Origin: Saururus chinensis
Taxonomy: Eukaryota > Streptophyta > Magnoliopsida > Piperales > Saururaceae
Length of the DNA stretch: 64,000 nucleotides
Assembly (NCBI GenBank): GCA_035235625.1
Contig: CP141140.1
Span: forward strand, 45,379,351-45,443,350
Reading direction: 5' to 3'
Under the pieces are notes generated by a model. The model saw only the letters and a list, made by a program, of their open reading frames with translations, did not search any database and was not told where the DNA came from. A program made the position numbers and the translations under genes. Position 1 is the stretch's first letter; every line of letters starts with the position of its first letter. Shown one piece after another: positions 24,158 through 36,039 of this stretch.

Positions 24158-24646
24158 ATGTCGATGCTCAAGCATAAGACATATCTGTCAAGCAATCTTT
24201 ATCATTCTACTGCTCGTAAATTGCCGCTTCCAATGAAAGGAAGTTGTAGCAAGAGTATGTACAATGAGGGTAAGACACCCATTGAAATTTCGGACTCAGA
24301 AGATTCTGAAATCTTTTACACCCCTGGTTCACCCACAAATAGTGACGTGAATGAAATAATAGTTATCTCGGACTCGCCTACTCCAAAAGAAGAGTCTGAA
24401 GAAGATCCCTCCTTGGAAGTGGAAGAAAGTGAAAATTCTAACGAGGATAACCCTGAATATGAAATGGATTTTGACCTAAACGAACTGCCCCCACCTGAGG
24501 TCGAATGGGTGGAAGAGCCAGGCGTCCAGCGTCTCCTCAAAGGGAAGGAAACCGGAAGGCATGGCATGCCCGAGCGGTGCACCTTTTGTGGACTTTTAAC
24601 CCACTTTTTCTTTGAATGTCCTAAAGCTAGAACCTTTCCTCTCTAA
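24158..24646 (+). CDS. Accessory ORF of the Tekay element, upstream of gag (function unknown)
   Basis: An uninterrupted frame of 162 codons from ATG 24158 lies between the primer site and gag, where Tekay elements usually have only leader. An in-frame non-ATG extension begins at 24143. The N-terminus is basic. Two hydrophobic-acidic patches follow: IEISDSEDSE and EIIVISDS with a long Glu/Ser tail, both resembling SUMO-interaction motifs. Next comes FDLNELPPPE, which fits the DLNxxP form of the plant EAR repression motif. The C-terminus has C-x2-C-x4-H-x4-C (CTFC...H...C), a retroviral-type zinc knuckle. About a fifth of the residues are acidic. It may be a nucleic-acid-binding accessory protein that contacts host SUMO or corepressor machinery, but that is inference from short motifs. 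It is not the main gag, which follows separately. Confidence 0.6.
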   Translation: MSMLKHKTYLSSNLYHSTARKLPLPMKGSCSKSMYNEGKTPIEISDSEDSEIFYTPGSPTNSDVNEIIVISDSPTPKEESEEDPSLEVEESENSNEDNPEYEMDFDLNELPPPEVEWVEEPGVQRLLKGKETGRHGMPERCTFCGLLTHFFFECPKARTFPL

Positions 24647-24842
24647 AGTCTTGACTACTTAGAGAAGAAGGTCTGTAAAAATCTCGAGTAAATAGTTCCG
24701 TGGGAATAATTTTGATGTGTACTAAGAGTAGTTTTATTATGTAAATAGCTAACGTAACTTTTGAGTGATGTAATGACCCTTCAAGGTTGTTATGAAGTAA
24801 GCTTGTTTTCTAAAGATCTTGATGTTACTAATCCATGTTTAG

Positions 24843-27800
24843 ATGACGAACGTTAGTGGTAGCGATGCTCAACCGGCAAGTTGCTCAACTTCACCAGATG
24901 TTACTACGCCGGTCACTTTGACAACGGGAGATCCTATGATGCACTTCGTGGACTTATTAATCCAAAGAATGACTCAAGGATTCCAATTGAATCATTTCAA
25001 TCATTCAACTAATTTGGGAGATAATACCCATGGTGAAAAGGATAATTTGTTGGAGCGCTTTAAAAAGCTTGCACCAACATTTACGGGAGAAGACGGCCCT
25101 GAGGCCACTGAAAGGTGGACCTTTGAAGTTGAACGGATTTTTAAAGCAATGAAGATCCCCAATGATTGTAAGGTGCCACTAGCCACTTTCTCTATGACTG
25201 GCGAAGCTGCTTTCTGGTGGCCTACAGCAAAAAGAAATTTCTTCACAGATGGTGATCATATTAAGTGGGAGGAATTTAAAGAAGTACTATACGATAAATA
25301 TTTTCCTCCTCACGTCCAAGAAAGAAAGGAAAAGGAGTTTCTAGATCTACAACAAGGAGGGTTAACGGTGACTCAATACGAGAATAAATTCGTACAATTA
25401 CAATGTTTCACTCCAGATTATTGTACGATAGAATTAAAGAAAGCTTGGAAGTTCGTGAGGGGCCTAAATAATGGATTAAGAGGAAGAATTATTGGCCATT
25501 AACCCATGACTTTTGCCAAAGCGGTTGAACTAGCTTCTATCCTAGAACAAGATTATATGAAATTTGTGGTTGGATGTAAGGACCAAGGACAAAATAATAG
25601 TTTCCGACCCAATGAGAGGAAAAGGAGGCTTACGTTTAACAATCAGAATAATCGTAAGTTTCAAAAGCCCTCAGAATCACCTTCACAACCAAGGGGAGAA
25701 AGGAAGCTAGAAAAATGTCCGCAATGCAGTAAAATCCATCCTCCTGGATCGTGTTATCGTACCGAAAGAAAATGCTTTTTCTGTGGTGAACAAGGCGATC
25801 AGATTAGAGACTGCCCAAAGAGGAAAATGCAAGAAGAATCAAAATCAGAGCAGAAACCAAAAGCTCAAGTGCGGGTCTTCGCAATTACCACTGAGGAAGC
25901 TCAAGCGTCGACCGCAGTCATTCAAGGTACACTTCTGGTCTTGGATAAATTAGCAAAAGTCTTGATAGATCCAGGGTCGACACATTCTTTCATATCGTTC
26001 GATTTTGCTTCAGGTCTTGGCTATCCTATTTTAAATTTAGGATATGTCTTAGAAGTGTCCACCCTGATGGGAAAAATGTTTCTAGCTCGTAAATTTCTTC
26101 AGGGGATACCTGTCTCCTTAGAGAAATGCCAGTGGGAGGCCGACCTTATTCTCCTAAATATGACCGACTTCGATGTCATATTAGGTATGGATTGGTTAGC
26201 CAATAACGGGGCATTAGTAGACTGTAAACAGAAGAAGGTGATCTTTGAACGAGGCAAAAGGAGTTTTACTTTTTATGGGCTTAAGGATCATTCCAAGCCA
26301 TGTATCATCTCGGCAGTCAAAGCTCGTCGGCTTTTAAGTAAAGGATGTCAGGCTTATCTTGCTAGTATGGAAACTAGTGAGACTACTACGTTTAACTTGA
26401 AGAGTATTGATGTAGTACAAGATTTCTCTGACGTTTTTCCTGATGATCTCTCTGGTCTGCTACCAAAAAGAGAGATAGATTTTTCTATTGAGTTGATGCC
26501 AGGAACAAGCCCTATCTCTAAAGCACCTTATCGCATGGCTCCTATGGAGTTAAAAGGTCAATTGCAGGAATTACTTGAGAAAGGATTCATACGACCCAGT
26601 GTCTCTCCTTGGGGAGCACCGGTCTTATTTGTGAGAAAGAAAGACAGGTTGTTAAGGTTGTGCATTGACTACCGACTTCTCAATGCCATCACTGTAAAGA
26701 ACAAGTACCCCTTGCCTCGTATAGATGACTTGTTCGATCAATTGCAGATGGTTAAAGTTTTCTCCAAAATAGATCTGCGGTCAGGTTATCATCAGCTAAG
26801 GATACGAGATGGGGATATCTCTAAAACAGCTTTCCGTACCCGATATGGCCACTATGAGTTTTTAGTGATGCCATTTGGTTTAACAAATGCCCCGGCCGCC
26901 TTCATGGATCTCATGAATAGAGTTTTTAGGCCCTTTTTAGACAAGTTTGTAATCGTGTTCGTCGATGACATCCTCATCTACTCTAGTAGCTTAGAAGATC
27001 TCCGAGTGCATTTACAAGTAGTTCTGCAAACATTAAGGGATCATAAGCTATACGCCAAGTTTAGCAAGTGCGAATTTTGGATGGAACAAGTGGTGTTCTT
27101 AGGACACGTCATTTCAAAGAACGGAGTATCGGTGGACCCAACCAAGATAGAAGCTGTCATCAAATGGGAAAGGCCAAAAACAGTAACGGAAATTCGGAGC
27201 TTCTTAGGCCTTGTGGATTATTACCGAAGATTCATCCATAGATTTTCAAGTATTGCCCTGCCCCTGACAAAATTGACAAGGAAAGGAGTTAAATTTGTTT
27301 GGGATGAAACTTGTGAACAAAGTTTCCAAGAACTAAAGGAAAAATTAACAACTGCACCTGTTCTGGCATTGCCGACTGTAGTGGGGGTTTTGTCGTGTAT
27401 AGCGATGCTTCTAAAAGAGGATTAGGATGCATATTAATGCAAGACGAAAAAGTGATAGCATACGCTTCACGATAATTAAAGAAACATGAAGGTAACTACC
27501 CTGCACACGATTTGGAATTAGCAGGATTAGTTTTTGCTTTAAAAATTTAGAGGCACTATCTTTATGGGGAAATGTTTGAAGTTTTCACCGATCACCAAAG
27601 TTTAAAGAACATCTTTTCCCAAAGTGATCTTAACATGAGGCAAAGATGGTGGATCGAATATCTTAAGGATTATGACTTTTCTATCAAGTATCATCCTGGA
27701 AAAGCCAACGTAGTAGCTGATGCTTTAAGTCGCAAATCTGGGGGATTGGCTTTCATGCTTATTAAGGAGTGGAAACTGTTGGAAGAAACAATAGGTTGTC

Positions 27801-29270
27801 AACCTGAATTACAGCTTGGAAATAAGAAATCGTTCATTGCCAACCTAGAAATAAAATCAATACTAGTTGAGCGTATTCTAAAGGTCAGAAAGGTAATGAA
27901 GAAATGCAAACTCTACTCGAAAGCTCTGACTTCACCCAGGGCTCTGATGGAAGTGTACGATTTTGAGGACGGTTGGTAATACCCGAAATTCCTGAGCTAA
28001 GGGAAGACCTATTACATGAAGCACATCGTTCTCGATATACTATCCACCCAGGAGGAATGAAGATGTATCAAGATTTAAAAAGAAGTTTTTGGTGGAATGG
28101 AATGAAGAAGGATATAGGAGAATATATTTCGAGATGCTTAACTTGTCAGCAAGTTAAAGCCAAACACCAAAAACCTTCAGGGTACCTGCAAACGATTGAA
28201 ATCCCCGAGTGGAAGTGGGAACACATTACTATGGATTTCGTCTCAGCACTACCCAGAACTTCACAAGGCCATGAATCCATTTGGGTGATCGTGGATCAAC
28301 TCACAAAGAGTACACACTTTCTTCCATTAAGAAAGAAGCAATCCTTAAGTTCATTGGCAAAATTATACGTGAAGGAAATTGTGAGCCGACATGGGATACT
28401 GCTATCGATCATCTCATATCGGGATAGTCGATTTACCTCCAAGTTTTGGCAAGGATTTCAAGAAGAATTGGGTACAAATCTTAAGTTCAGCACTGCTTTC
28501 CACCCACAGATGGATGGTCAATCAGAAAGAACTATCCAAACTTTGGAAGATATGTTGCGCGCTTGCACAATGGATTGGAAAGGTAACTGGGACGAACATT
28601 TGCCGTTGGTCGAGTTCGCCTACAACAACAACTTTCATAGTAGTATAGGTATGGCACCTTATGAGGCATTGTACGGATGACCTTGTCGATCACCGACGTG
28701 TTAGAATGAAGTGGGAGAACGAAGATTGATTAAGTCTGAACTTCTGCAACAGTGTGCAGATAAGGTGAAACTTGTCAAGCGTCATCTAATGGCATCCCAG
28801 AGTCGTCAAAAGAGTTATGTTGACCAAAGATGGAAAGATATCGACTTTATCGTAGGAGATCAAGTATTACTAAAAGTTTCACCAACCCGAGGAGTCATGG
28901 GATTTGGAATTAAAGGCAAACTAAGTCCTCGCTTCGTAGGACCATTTGAAATTTTGGACAAAGTAGGAGCTATGGCTTACAGATTAGCCTTGCCTCCACA
29001 ACTCAGCAATGTCCACGATGTATTTCACGTATCCATGCTTAGAAAATACGTCTGAGACTCCTCTCATGTTCTTGATCATAGTTTAATTACTGTCAAGCCC
29101 GACCTATCATTTGAAGAAAAGCCACTTAAAATTCTGGATCACAAGGAACAGATCTTGAGGACTAAAAGGATCCCCTTAGTCAAAGTGCTATGGTAGTACC
29201 ATTCCTCGGAAGAAGCCACTTGGGAGCTGGAGAGCGAAATGCAAAAGAAGTACCCTAAGTTATTCATTTA
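24843..29270 (+). pseudogene. Gag-pol region of the Tekay element
   Basis: Gag starts at ATG 24843 with the retrotransposon-gag block (ERWTFEVERIFKAMK, FSMTGEAAFWW, YFPPHVQERKEKEFLDL). A Cys-rich knuckle region lies near 25720-25815. The protease has [10 protein letters not shown] near 25970. RT spans roughly 26520-27130 with [29 protein letters not shown] and [11 protein letters not shown]. RNase H is near 27570-27740 ([26 protein letters not shown]). The integrase zinc finger is near 28020-28190 and its catalytic core near 28230-28680. A chromodomain-like segment with EEATWELE lies near 29200-29265. This order is standard for chromoviruses. The copy is fossil, with roughly half a dozen interruptions. 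Confidence 0.9.
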
Positions 29271-29305
29271 GTGAATAATTCAAATTTCGAGGACAAAATT
29301 TCTCT

Positions 29306-29317
29306 AAGGGGGGTAGA
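29306..29317 (+). other. Polypurine tract of the Tekay element
   Basis: AAGGGGGGTAGA lies directly upstream of the 3' LTR, the usual plus-strand primer for reverse transcription. Confidence 0.8.
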
Positions 29318-29318
29318 T

Positions 29319-30939
29319 TGTAATAACCCTAAATTTTAACATGATTTTTTTATATATTTTATTTCCTGAGTGTTGGTTAGAGCTCGTGGAGACAAGCGTA
29401 ACAAGTCTTAAAGTGCAAAAATCGGAGGTCGGGAACAAAAGTTACGACCTCGGGAAACATGTTCAACCGGCGGGAACCACTTTTGAAATTTTGGTAAAAC
29501 GATTCTTAAGTGGTCTAGTCTCATAGGGCTTATCAATACGAGCTCAACGGTACCTAGAATGCGCAAATCCAAGTTTGGGATAGTAAGTTACGATTTTTGG
29601 AAATTTTGGAAATTAAAATAAATAATAAATATATTTTTTTGGCTGCTCGGTGAGGCGTATGCCGCGCGCCGAACTCGCGCGTTGAATGTGCACTGGGCAC
29701 GCGTTCGTCACGCGCGCACTCAGTTTCTCCAGCGCCAGTGGGCGCCGGCCGGATTTTTGCGGCAGTGCCGGTGGGCGCCCACCTGTTCCGGCAGCGGCGC
29801 CTACTGGAATATTCCTCCTCCTCCCCTATATATACCCATTCCGGCCAGAATTTCACCCACATCCGATTTTCATCCCCTTTCATTGTTTTCACCATTCCCA
29901 ACCCGTTTTAAGTCCGATTTTCACGTTCCAAGACCTGTTTCCTACTAATTCAAGGGTGCTCTACGCACCGGAAGTGTTATTTTCTCAAGGCAACCCCTCT
30001 AAGACCTAAAAAAATGTGCCCCTTCCCTAATCTTCCCTTTTCATCTTTTTACTGTTTCTGGACCATTCCCAACCCTTTTTAACCCGTTCCAAAGCCCTAC
30101 CCTACTAAATCAAGGGCATTCTACGTGTTGGAGTGGTTATTTTGCCAAAATTCTTGCTCGAAGGCTGATATCTTAAGGAGGGTCTTTCTTTACTCTACGA
30201 GGAGATCTTGTTATATTTTGCACGTATTATAGGTAGGTAGCTTTAAATTCTAATCGTATGCTGAGATTTTTACTCGTTTAAGTTTTACTAAAAGTTTTCT
30301 GTTACTTTATGAAAACAAAAGCTCTGACTTTAAAATCATCTCCTCTTTTCAAAAATTTCTTCGAGTTTTGGGCAATCGTGCCGTCTGGATAGTTCTCGGT
30401 TTTTCGGAGCTAAGAATTATTATGATTTTGGATACCGCCAAATTTGGCATCTGGTGCGCACATGATTGGGATGTCATGGATAAATCCCTTCCTTTCTGTC
30501 TCGCATCGCACCATGGGCGCGGGTGTAAGTCGTCTGGTATCGCGACATTCTGTGATTGTGCTTTCAAATTTTCTGGATGATTTCAAAAGAAAAATGGCAT
30601 GATATGTGCATGAAGCATATTCTTAGAAATTAATTCGATCTACTGAGTATGAATTTACTCACCTACCCTCAGACTCTGCAGGTGTTTCACTGGAATCTGA
30701 AGGAGTCGACGAAGGGTTTCCTTAAATTACAGTTTTGTACTACTGTTTTGTACTTATGTAAAATATTGTGTTGACCAATGTACAAAGGCATGTGATGCCC
30801 AATTTTGGAAATCTTTGTATAATACAAAGCATGTTGTAATTACTGTTTTAGTATGTGGTGATCCTTGGCAATTGTAATTTAATTTTGTTACGTTTTCAAA
30901 AATTGTTTTCTTTTATTCAAGAATACGAGGGACGTTACA
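29319..30939 (+). repeat. 3' LTR of the Tekay element
   Basis: TGTAATAACCC to GACGTTACA, 1621 bp. It is close to the 5' LTR except in the GC-rich block (29640-29720), which is about 65 bp shorter and poorly alignable. The TATA box (29827-29834) and the 14-bp palindrome (29770-29783) are conserved. Confidence 0.95.
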
Positions 30940-32167
30940 TTAACTCCTTTAGTTTTGAGACTTTTTTTAATTTACTATGGATCTTTAATACAAAGCTCAA
31001 GTGAAATCTCCTTTGGAAAACAATAGACAAAGGAGTAAACCCTCTTTCTACTTTTTCCTCTAGGTTATCCTCTCTAAAATTTTGTGATTTCATAACCCTT
31101 ATATAGCTCATTAAGTCAGTTTAAGAGTTATACTTGAATAAGGAATGAAAAAGAAATCGGAATGTCTTAATTTAGGTAAATTGTTCTTGAAATGATCAAT
31201 CATTTTAAACAGCAATCAACCGGTCACTGTTTTTAATGTGCACAATTATTTCATTAATTGATTGACGGCGAGAGCGATCGATCAACAACTCTTAGCTTCA
31301 TTTTTCATAGGGACGAAGCAACAAGTGATTGATTGTTCTCTCCTTCATAATTTGCAGCGATTGACTATTCTTCCTTTATTTTGATATTTTTGCCTTTTCA
31401 TCGAAAAACCTTCTAAAACCACTGTAATCACTTTTTAACCTTTTCTAAGTGATTTATGCATGCTAACGTGATCTAAATAAGCTTCAAAACTCTTCACATT
31501 CTTTAGTCTTTTACCTTGATCAATAAGAACACGTCTCCTCCTATTTTTTAAGTATGTCAATTTCAAATCTGACTTGACCACAACAACCTCAAATTAGACT
31601 CTAAGACTCATTACATACATATGGTTTTTTTTGGACATAATTTTGACACAAAAATCAACCAAGAAACTAGACATATGACTTATATGCTCTTACATGGGAA
31701 GTTTATATGCACTTGCTTAACACTTGTAAAATATCTCCAAGCCGCACATTTTTTGTAGGATTGACTAGTCTTTGAGGAAATGGGCTTTAGGCACAAAACT
31801 CCTAAATGAGGGGTCAACTAAAACAGGTGGGGAGACATCAGATTCCTGTTTCTCACTCTCTGACTAAATATTCTCAGTTCCTTCTTATTTTGGCATTTCA
31901 GCATGATTGTCAACTATCTCCTAGATCAATGACTGAAGATTGACTAGACATGCCCCTAGTCATGTAATGAACATGAAACTTTAGCATTAGGTATAGACTG
32001 ACCGGAAAACTTGCCTTTCTCTCTCACCCCCACATGAGTTGCTAACTAGTCAATTTGCATTTCTATTTTAGCTATAGTTTTAGTGTTCATTTGACTAGAA
32101 TTTTTAAATTCTAATATGACCTGGTTAGTAGATTGCATTAATGTTTTGAGAGACTCTTCACGCATAG

Positions 32168-32362
32168 TTTATAAAGAAAATCCCATCTTAATTTGAATAC
32201 ACATCTAAATGACCGATATCACCCGAATTAATTGATAAATAAATCAAACTACTAGTATCTATCTTAACATAAAAAAACCCTAATTAACACTAAATTAACC
32301 TAATTCTACACTAGCAAATAAGGCAAAAACATGTATAAAATATATAAAAACCATGTGTATCA
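32168..32362 (-). repeat. Athila-type LTR fragment (5' LTR start)
   Basis: On the minus strand it starts TGATACACATGG and matches the first 190 or so bases of the LTRs at 27 and 58121, including the TTATTTGCTAGTRTAG block and the AATTAAGATGGG / AATCAAGTTGGG block. It lies directly beside the Athila-like gag remnant in the matching orientation. That is the main reason for calling this LTR family Athila-type. Confidence 0.7.
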
Positions 32363-32481
32363 GACAACTTGAACTTTTGTAAACATTTGAGCCTTGAACT
32401 TACTTGTGGCAATTTTAGGGACATCCTCCTACCCTTCAAAGAATAGTACAAATCCTATTATGAGAATGACGTCAACTAGCC

Positions 32482-32703
32482 TTAGGACTTACCATAGAAC
32501 AAGAATGTTAGGCCAGACTGTTTGATCGACAGCTTTCTAGCAATCAATCGGTGGTACATCATAGTTTCTGGCAGTTCTATCAAGTGCTCAAAAATTTTCC
32601 TTTTAAACTTCTCCCTCATATCCTTGGTTAAGAATGTATCCAAGTCTTTTAACTTCGATGTAGAGCATCCGTAGTCTACCTTTCTAATTTGTCTAAAAAG
32701 CAC
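32482..32703 (-). pseudogene. Possible DUF1985-like fragment
   Basis: A 73-codon frame contains FLTKDMREKFKRKIFEHLIEL followed by RLIARKLSIKQSG. This recalls the DUF1985 pattern (xLSxxQxxxFKxxxFGHFLDLxxxxxxxxLxHxLLxRxV), found in plant transposon-associated proteins, often with Ulp1-type protease domains in MULE or CACTA elements. Only this short block is present and no protease domain is seen nearby. Recognition is from memory and weak. Confidence 0.3.
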
Positions 32704-33345
32704 AAATTTAGCCTTATCATTTCATTTCATTAAAAATTACATAATTACATATGTTGCTATGTATTTCTGATTAGGTTGTGATGCACATTACGATGACAGT
32801 TGTGACGCAATTGTGATGCCCGCAATAGTATAATGGCATTGGCCATTGCAATTGCAATCACCCTTGAAATTATGTTGGCCATTGTAATTGCGATGGCCCC
32901 TACCATGATATTATGATGCCCAACACTATCAATGTGATGACATTGCAATGCCTGCCTATTCGTACATCGCAATCCCATTGCCAACCTGATAATACACATA
33001 TTATTCACTTTGCAATCCCATCGCCACTACACATCCCTCATCACAGGCACATTGTACACTTCTATTACAACATACATAACTACAAATATATTGCTTTCCA
33101 CACACCCCCTAACAAAATAATTAACATACAAAACTATAAATACATTTGAAAGGGTTTAATGGACTTACTTTACTCACTCCTAACATTTTTCTGATGCAAG
33201 TGAAGCTATTCCCAATTGTCCTGCTGCACTTTTAAATGTCTCCCCTACTCCGTCACACAACTGTGTTGGCAGATGTGGTGGCTTAAAGTTTGGGCATCCT
33301 TAAGACTAACTGCTTACGAAGAGATTGAAGAAGAAATAGAGTAGA
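32704..33345. other. Low-complexity CAATTGC-rich stretch, no gene
   Basis: Variants of GGCCATTGCAATTGC and ATTGCGATGGCC recur. The block at 32877-32898 is a near-perfect 22-bp palindrome centred on AATT. I see no element boundary or coding motif. Confidence 0.4.
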
Positions 33346-36039
33346 ATGGGTACGTCGGTAGGAGCCTGGCAAAGGTGCGTCTCTTTGGAGGAAGGGAGCT
33401 ACGATGAGTTGCATCTCTTCAACCATGATGTCCCTCTCTTCTATTGTATGGGGTGCATCTCTTCAACTGTGATGGTCATCTGGTCACTTTTGTTGGAGCC
33501 GGTTCGTCTCTTCCTCTTTCAACTGGGGGAGAAGGGAGTTGCATCGTTCATATGTAATGGTTATCTTCCTCTTGCGATGGAACATAGCAGATCATTTTGC
33601 GCAAAATCCACTTTGCTGGTGAAATTGGAAGACAATGTTCAAGTTTCTCATGCATGGTCTAAAGAGAATGGGTGCCAAAGAAAACTAATTTTTCCCAGTG
33701 TCACCCATGGCCTAATTTGAGATTATTTCACACATGGTGGCCTATTTTGGCAATATTTTCTCCTCTCTTACTAAAACAAATTCTCCTATATTCTAATGCC
33801 ATGGTGTATGTAAATCTTGAGCAAGCTAGTCTATGTTCTCTTCCACCAAAGTGACGAAGATCATGAACCACTAGCATGAATGATTATAGTGATTGTAGTA
33901 AGGCTGACAGAAAGATACATGGAAGGAGAAGGATGGGTAGAGAGCAAGAAAAAGTAGTGGCCACGAAGGGTTTCTGCCTATTTCTATCTTGCTGTTTCCC
34001 TCATTGCCGCGGAAAGTTCCCCAACCTATGCAAGTAGTTGTTTGTACTACTCTAGGGATGTGGCAATGAATGGATCAAGTGGGGGGCAGAGAAGATACAT
34101 AGGTACCTATTCTTATACTACATATTATCCATGGACAATGTAGGAAGAAGGGAAGAGTAATTCATGTTTTAGATGCACTGTTGATGTAATGGTTAAAATT
34201 AGATAAAAGATGCATTTTATCCGCTAAGTAAATAGAAAATGAATCTACTGAGTCAAAGCTTAGTAAGAGGGAGTCAGTGCCAACTAGAATGATTCACCCA
34301 AATTGACTTGCGTAGATGGATCACGACTGAGGTACAAGAGGCCAACAAAGCCCTAATGAAACAAAAGACATAGATGGATTCCAGCTACAGTGGACACAGC
34401 GATCTGCAATGCTGCATACACTTGAGATTTAATTGAAACATATTTTCTGTTATTCATAATATTTATATTGAGAGGCTATTTACTACCTTAGGACCGTTGC
34501 ACATTGCCATCATTTCCAAATATATCTTTCACCTGCCCACTAGGTTATGCATGCCCTTGCTACGTAGCTTAAATTTATAAGAATGGTCCAGTAATTGGAT
34601 TTATAGATGATAGATTGATTAAGCAGGGAACGTAGGGTTTAGAGTCATCATTTGTTCTCATTGATGGACTAGCGAAAGATCTTGTTTTAGCAAGGATTTT
34701 CACGTCTTTCATAATCTTTGTAGCAATTCAACATTGGAAGAGCTCTATAATTAAATTTATTGGACCATTGGTTGTGATGTGGGTCAAAAGTCTGCATAAG
34801 TTAGAAGTTTAATTACAAGTTGAACTTATTCTGCATAAGTTCGAAGTTTATTTACAAGTTGATTTGATTGTTAAACTTTCAGTCCCTCTAGCAGACCATC
34901 ATCCTCCACTCTTGACGGATTCTCCTCTGTGACTAGTAAGAAATCCCGGAAAGCAGAGAAAAAAGCTATGAAGCTAAAAGAAGTAGACGTTCAGTCTGAA
35001 CGAAATTGAGCAGGGACTGCCCTTCTCCTCAATAATGTCTCTTATTTCCTAGAATACCCAAGGTTTCAATCATAAATTAATAAGAATAGTGGTTCTAATT
35101 GTATAGTTTCGAGATTGGATAGAGCTTCCTGTAATCCCTTATGGATTTATAGATTGCCCAGATCTTGTGTTTGTTGCCTTCTTCTAGAAGTGTTGGATCA
35201 CTTTCCTCTCTTGTTGGATCTCCAACTGTCATCTATTAAAGGTAATAAAACATTTTGTTTTTTAAATTGTTAGCTTAATGTCGAGGGCTTTAGAGATCTT
35301 GTTGTTGAACTCGGATTAAAAATTTTCAAGGGTCCCCTCTATTTATATTATCTATGAAATTGAAGTACTTAAAATCATTGATAAAATAATCGAATGTTAC
35401 AAAATTTAGAGCTATTAGGGATGCCAATGGAATGATATGGTTATGGTATAGTTTAGTCCTCTACCATAACTATTTATCAAATTTATATCCATAATTGCTA
35501 TGATAAGTAAATGATATGCATTCATCCTATATACTAATAATAAGTTGGTTAATCGGTTATCCATTATCTATTATCCTTTTCATTCTAACAATTAATAGCC
35601 CATTTTACAAAATATTTACTCCTCAAACTTTCTTAATCATAGGAAACAGTCCACACCATATATGTTTGGTGAATGTTGAGTAGATAGACATGTCTAGTCA
35701 ATTAGATAGCCTACATGCAACTTAAATATAAAAAAGAATTTGTAGAAGTTGGATAAATATTATATGGAGCTTAAAAGTTTTTAAATATAATATTCACATG
35801 TTCGACCAGCATATTCTTAAATGTGGCCAATCATTTGAATTAATTCACCTTCTTACAATTTATCAACCTCTATCAATCTAGTTTAAGATTATAAATATCA
35901 TAACCCATATTTTTCTATAGTATTTACTTTTGTTTTTGAGGCGAAAATCAAGTTTTCCCTCGTAATATCTTGTATTTTGTTCCATATATATGTATACTTG
36001 GTGCCATGTGTGGAGCTTAATAGTAGGCGGGGAGGATCC
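33346..36039. other. No recognisable gene; unassigned DNA
   Basis: The longest frame (33346-33720, 124 codons) has no recognisable domain. It includes an internal GCATCTCTTCAAC duplication (33402 and 33450 areas), so I do not call it a gene. The 34860-35330 stretch has a coding-like flavour reminiscent of LINE 5' regions, but no endonuclease or RT motif follows. Confidence 0.35.

Larger units (their letters stand above)
22342..30939 (+). mobile_element. Tekay/Del chromovirus, full length (8.6 kb), TSD TTAAC
   Basis: LTRs of 1686 bp and 1621 bp, a perfect initiator-Met primer site, an accessory ORF, gag, protease, RT, RNase H, integrase, a chromodomain-like C-terminus and a polypurine tract occur in the expected order. 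The target duplication TTAAC lies at 22337-22341 and 30940-30944. Tekay/Del is indicated by the long LTRs, the RT block [23 protein letters not shown] and the C-terminal chromodomain. By eye the LTRs differ by about 5 percent. With a rate of 1.3e-8 per site per year that is near 2 million years, so it is the youngest layer of the nest. The pol frame has roughly half a dozen interruptions, so the copy is not intact. Confidence 0.95.
21814..31694 (-). repeat. SIRE-type solo LTR (1278 bp without its insert), TSD TGGGA
   Basis: The outer ends are TGAGAGTTTAATAT (21814) and GCTCTTACA (31694), flanked by TGGGA at 21809-21813 and 31695-31699. In minus orientation the LTR starts TGTAAGAGCATATAAGTC, aligns through GTCAAAATTATGTC and the GACCGGTTGATTG block with LTR copy C (47791-49006), and ends ATATTAAACTCTCA. 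It interrupts the Athila-like element and is itself interrupted by the Tekay element 22342-30939 plus its TTAAC duplication. Confidence 0.88.
20080..32362 (-). mobile_element. Athila-like Ty3/gypsy element, partial, split by a nested insertion
   Basis: RT and protease-region sequence lies at 20080-21808, and gag sequence at about 31700-32165. The two were contiguous before insertion of the solo LTR 21814-31694 (TSD TGGGA). Athila is indicated by QVVPKKS, RKDHFHHPFIDQMLERLA, YYCFFNGYSGYNKIPIA and EKTTFTCPFGMFAYRRMPF in RT, by KPTSMTLQLAERS near the protease, and by an IEMQIDQLATHVG-type gag stretch. A 195-bp piece of 5' LTR lies at 32168-32362 in the right orientation. Integrase and the 3' LTR were not identified. 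It is the oldest layer of the nest and heavily broken. Confidence 0.82.

Noticed and set aside
24316-24582. Minus-strand 88-codon frame
   Set aside because: Antisense shadow of the Tekay accessory ORF, with Ser-rich composition mirroring the Glu/Ser codons of the sense strand.
33346-33720. 124-codon plus-strand frame
   Set aside because: No recognisable domain, an internal short duplication, and no supporting promoter or splice context. It could be chance in a slightly GC-richer patch.
34860-35330. Possible LINE 5' region
   Set aside because: A few coding-like patches recall LINE leaders, but there is no endonuclease, reverse transcriptase, poly(A) tail or target duplication.
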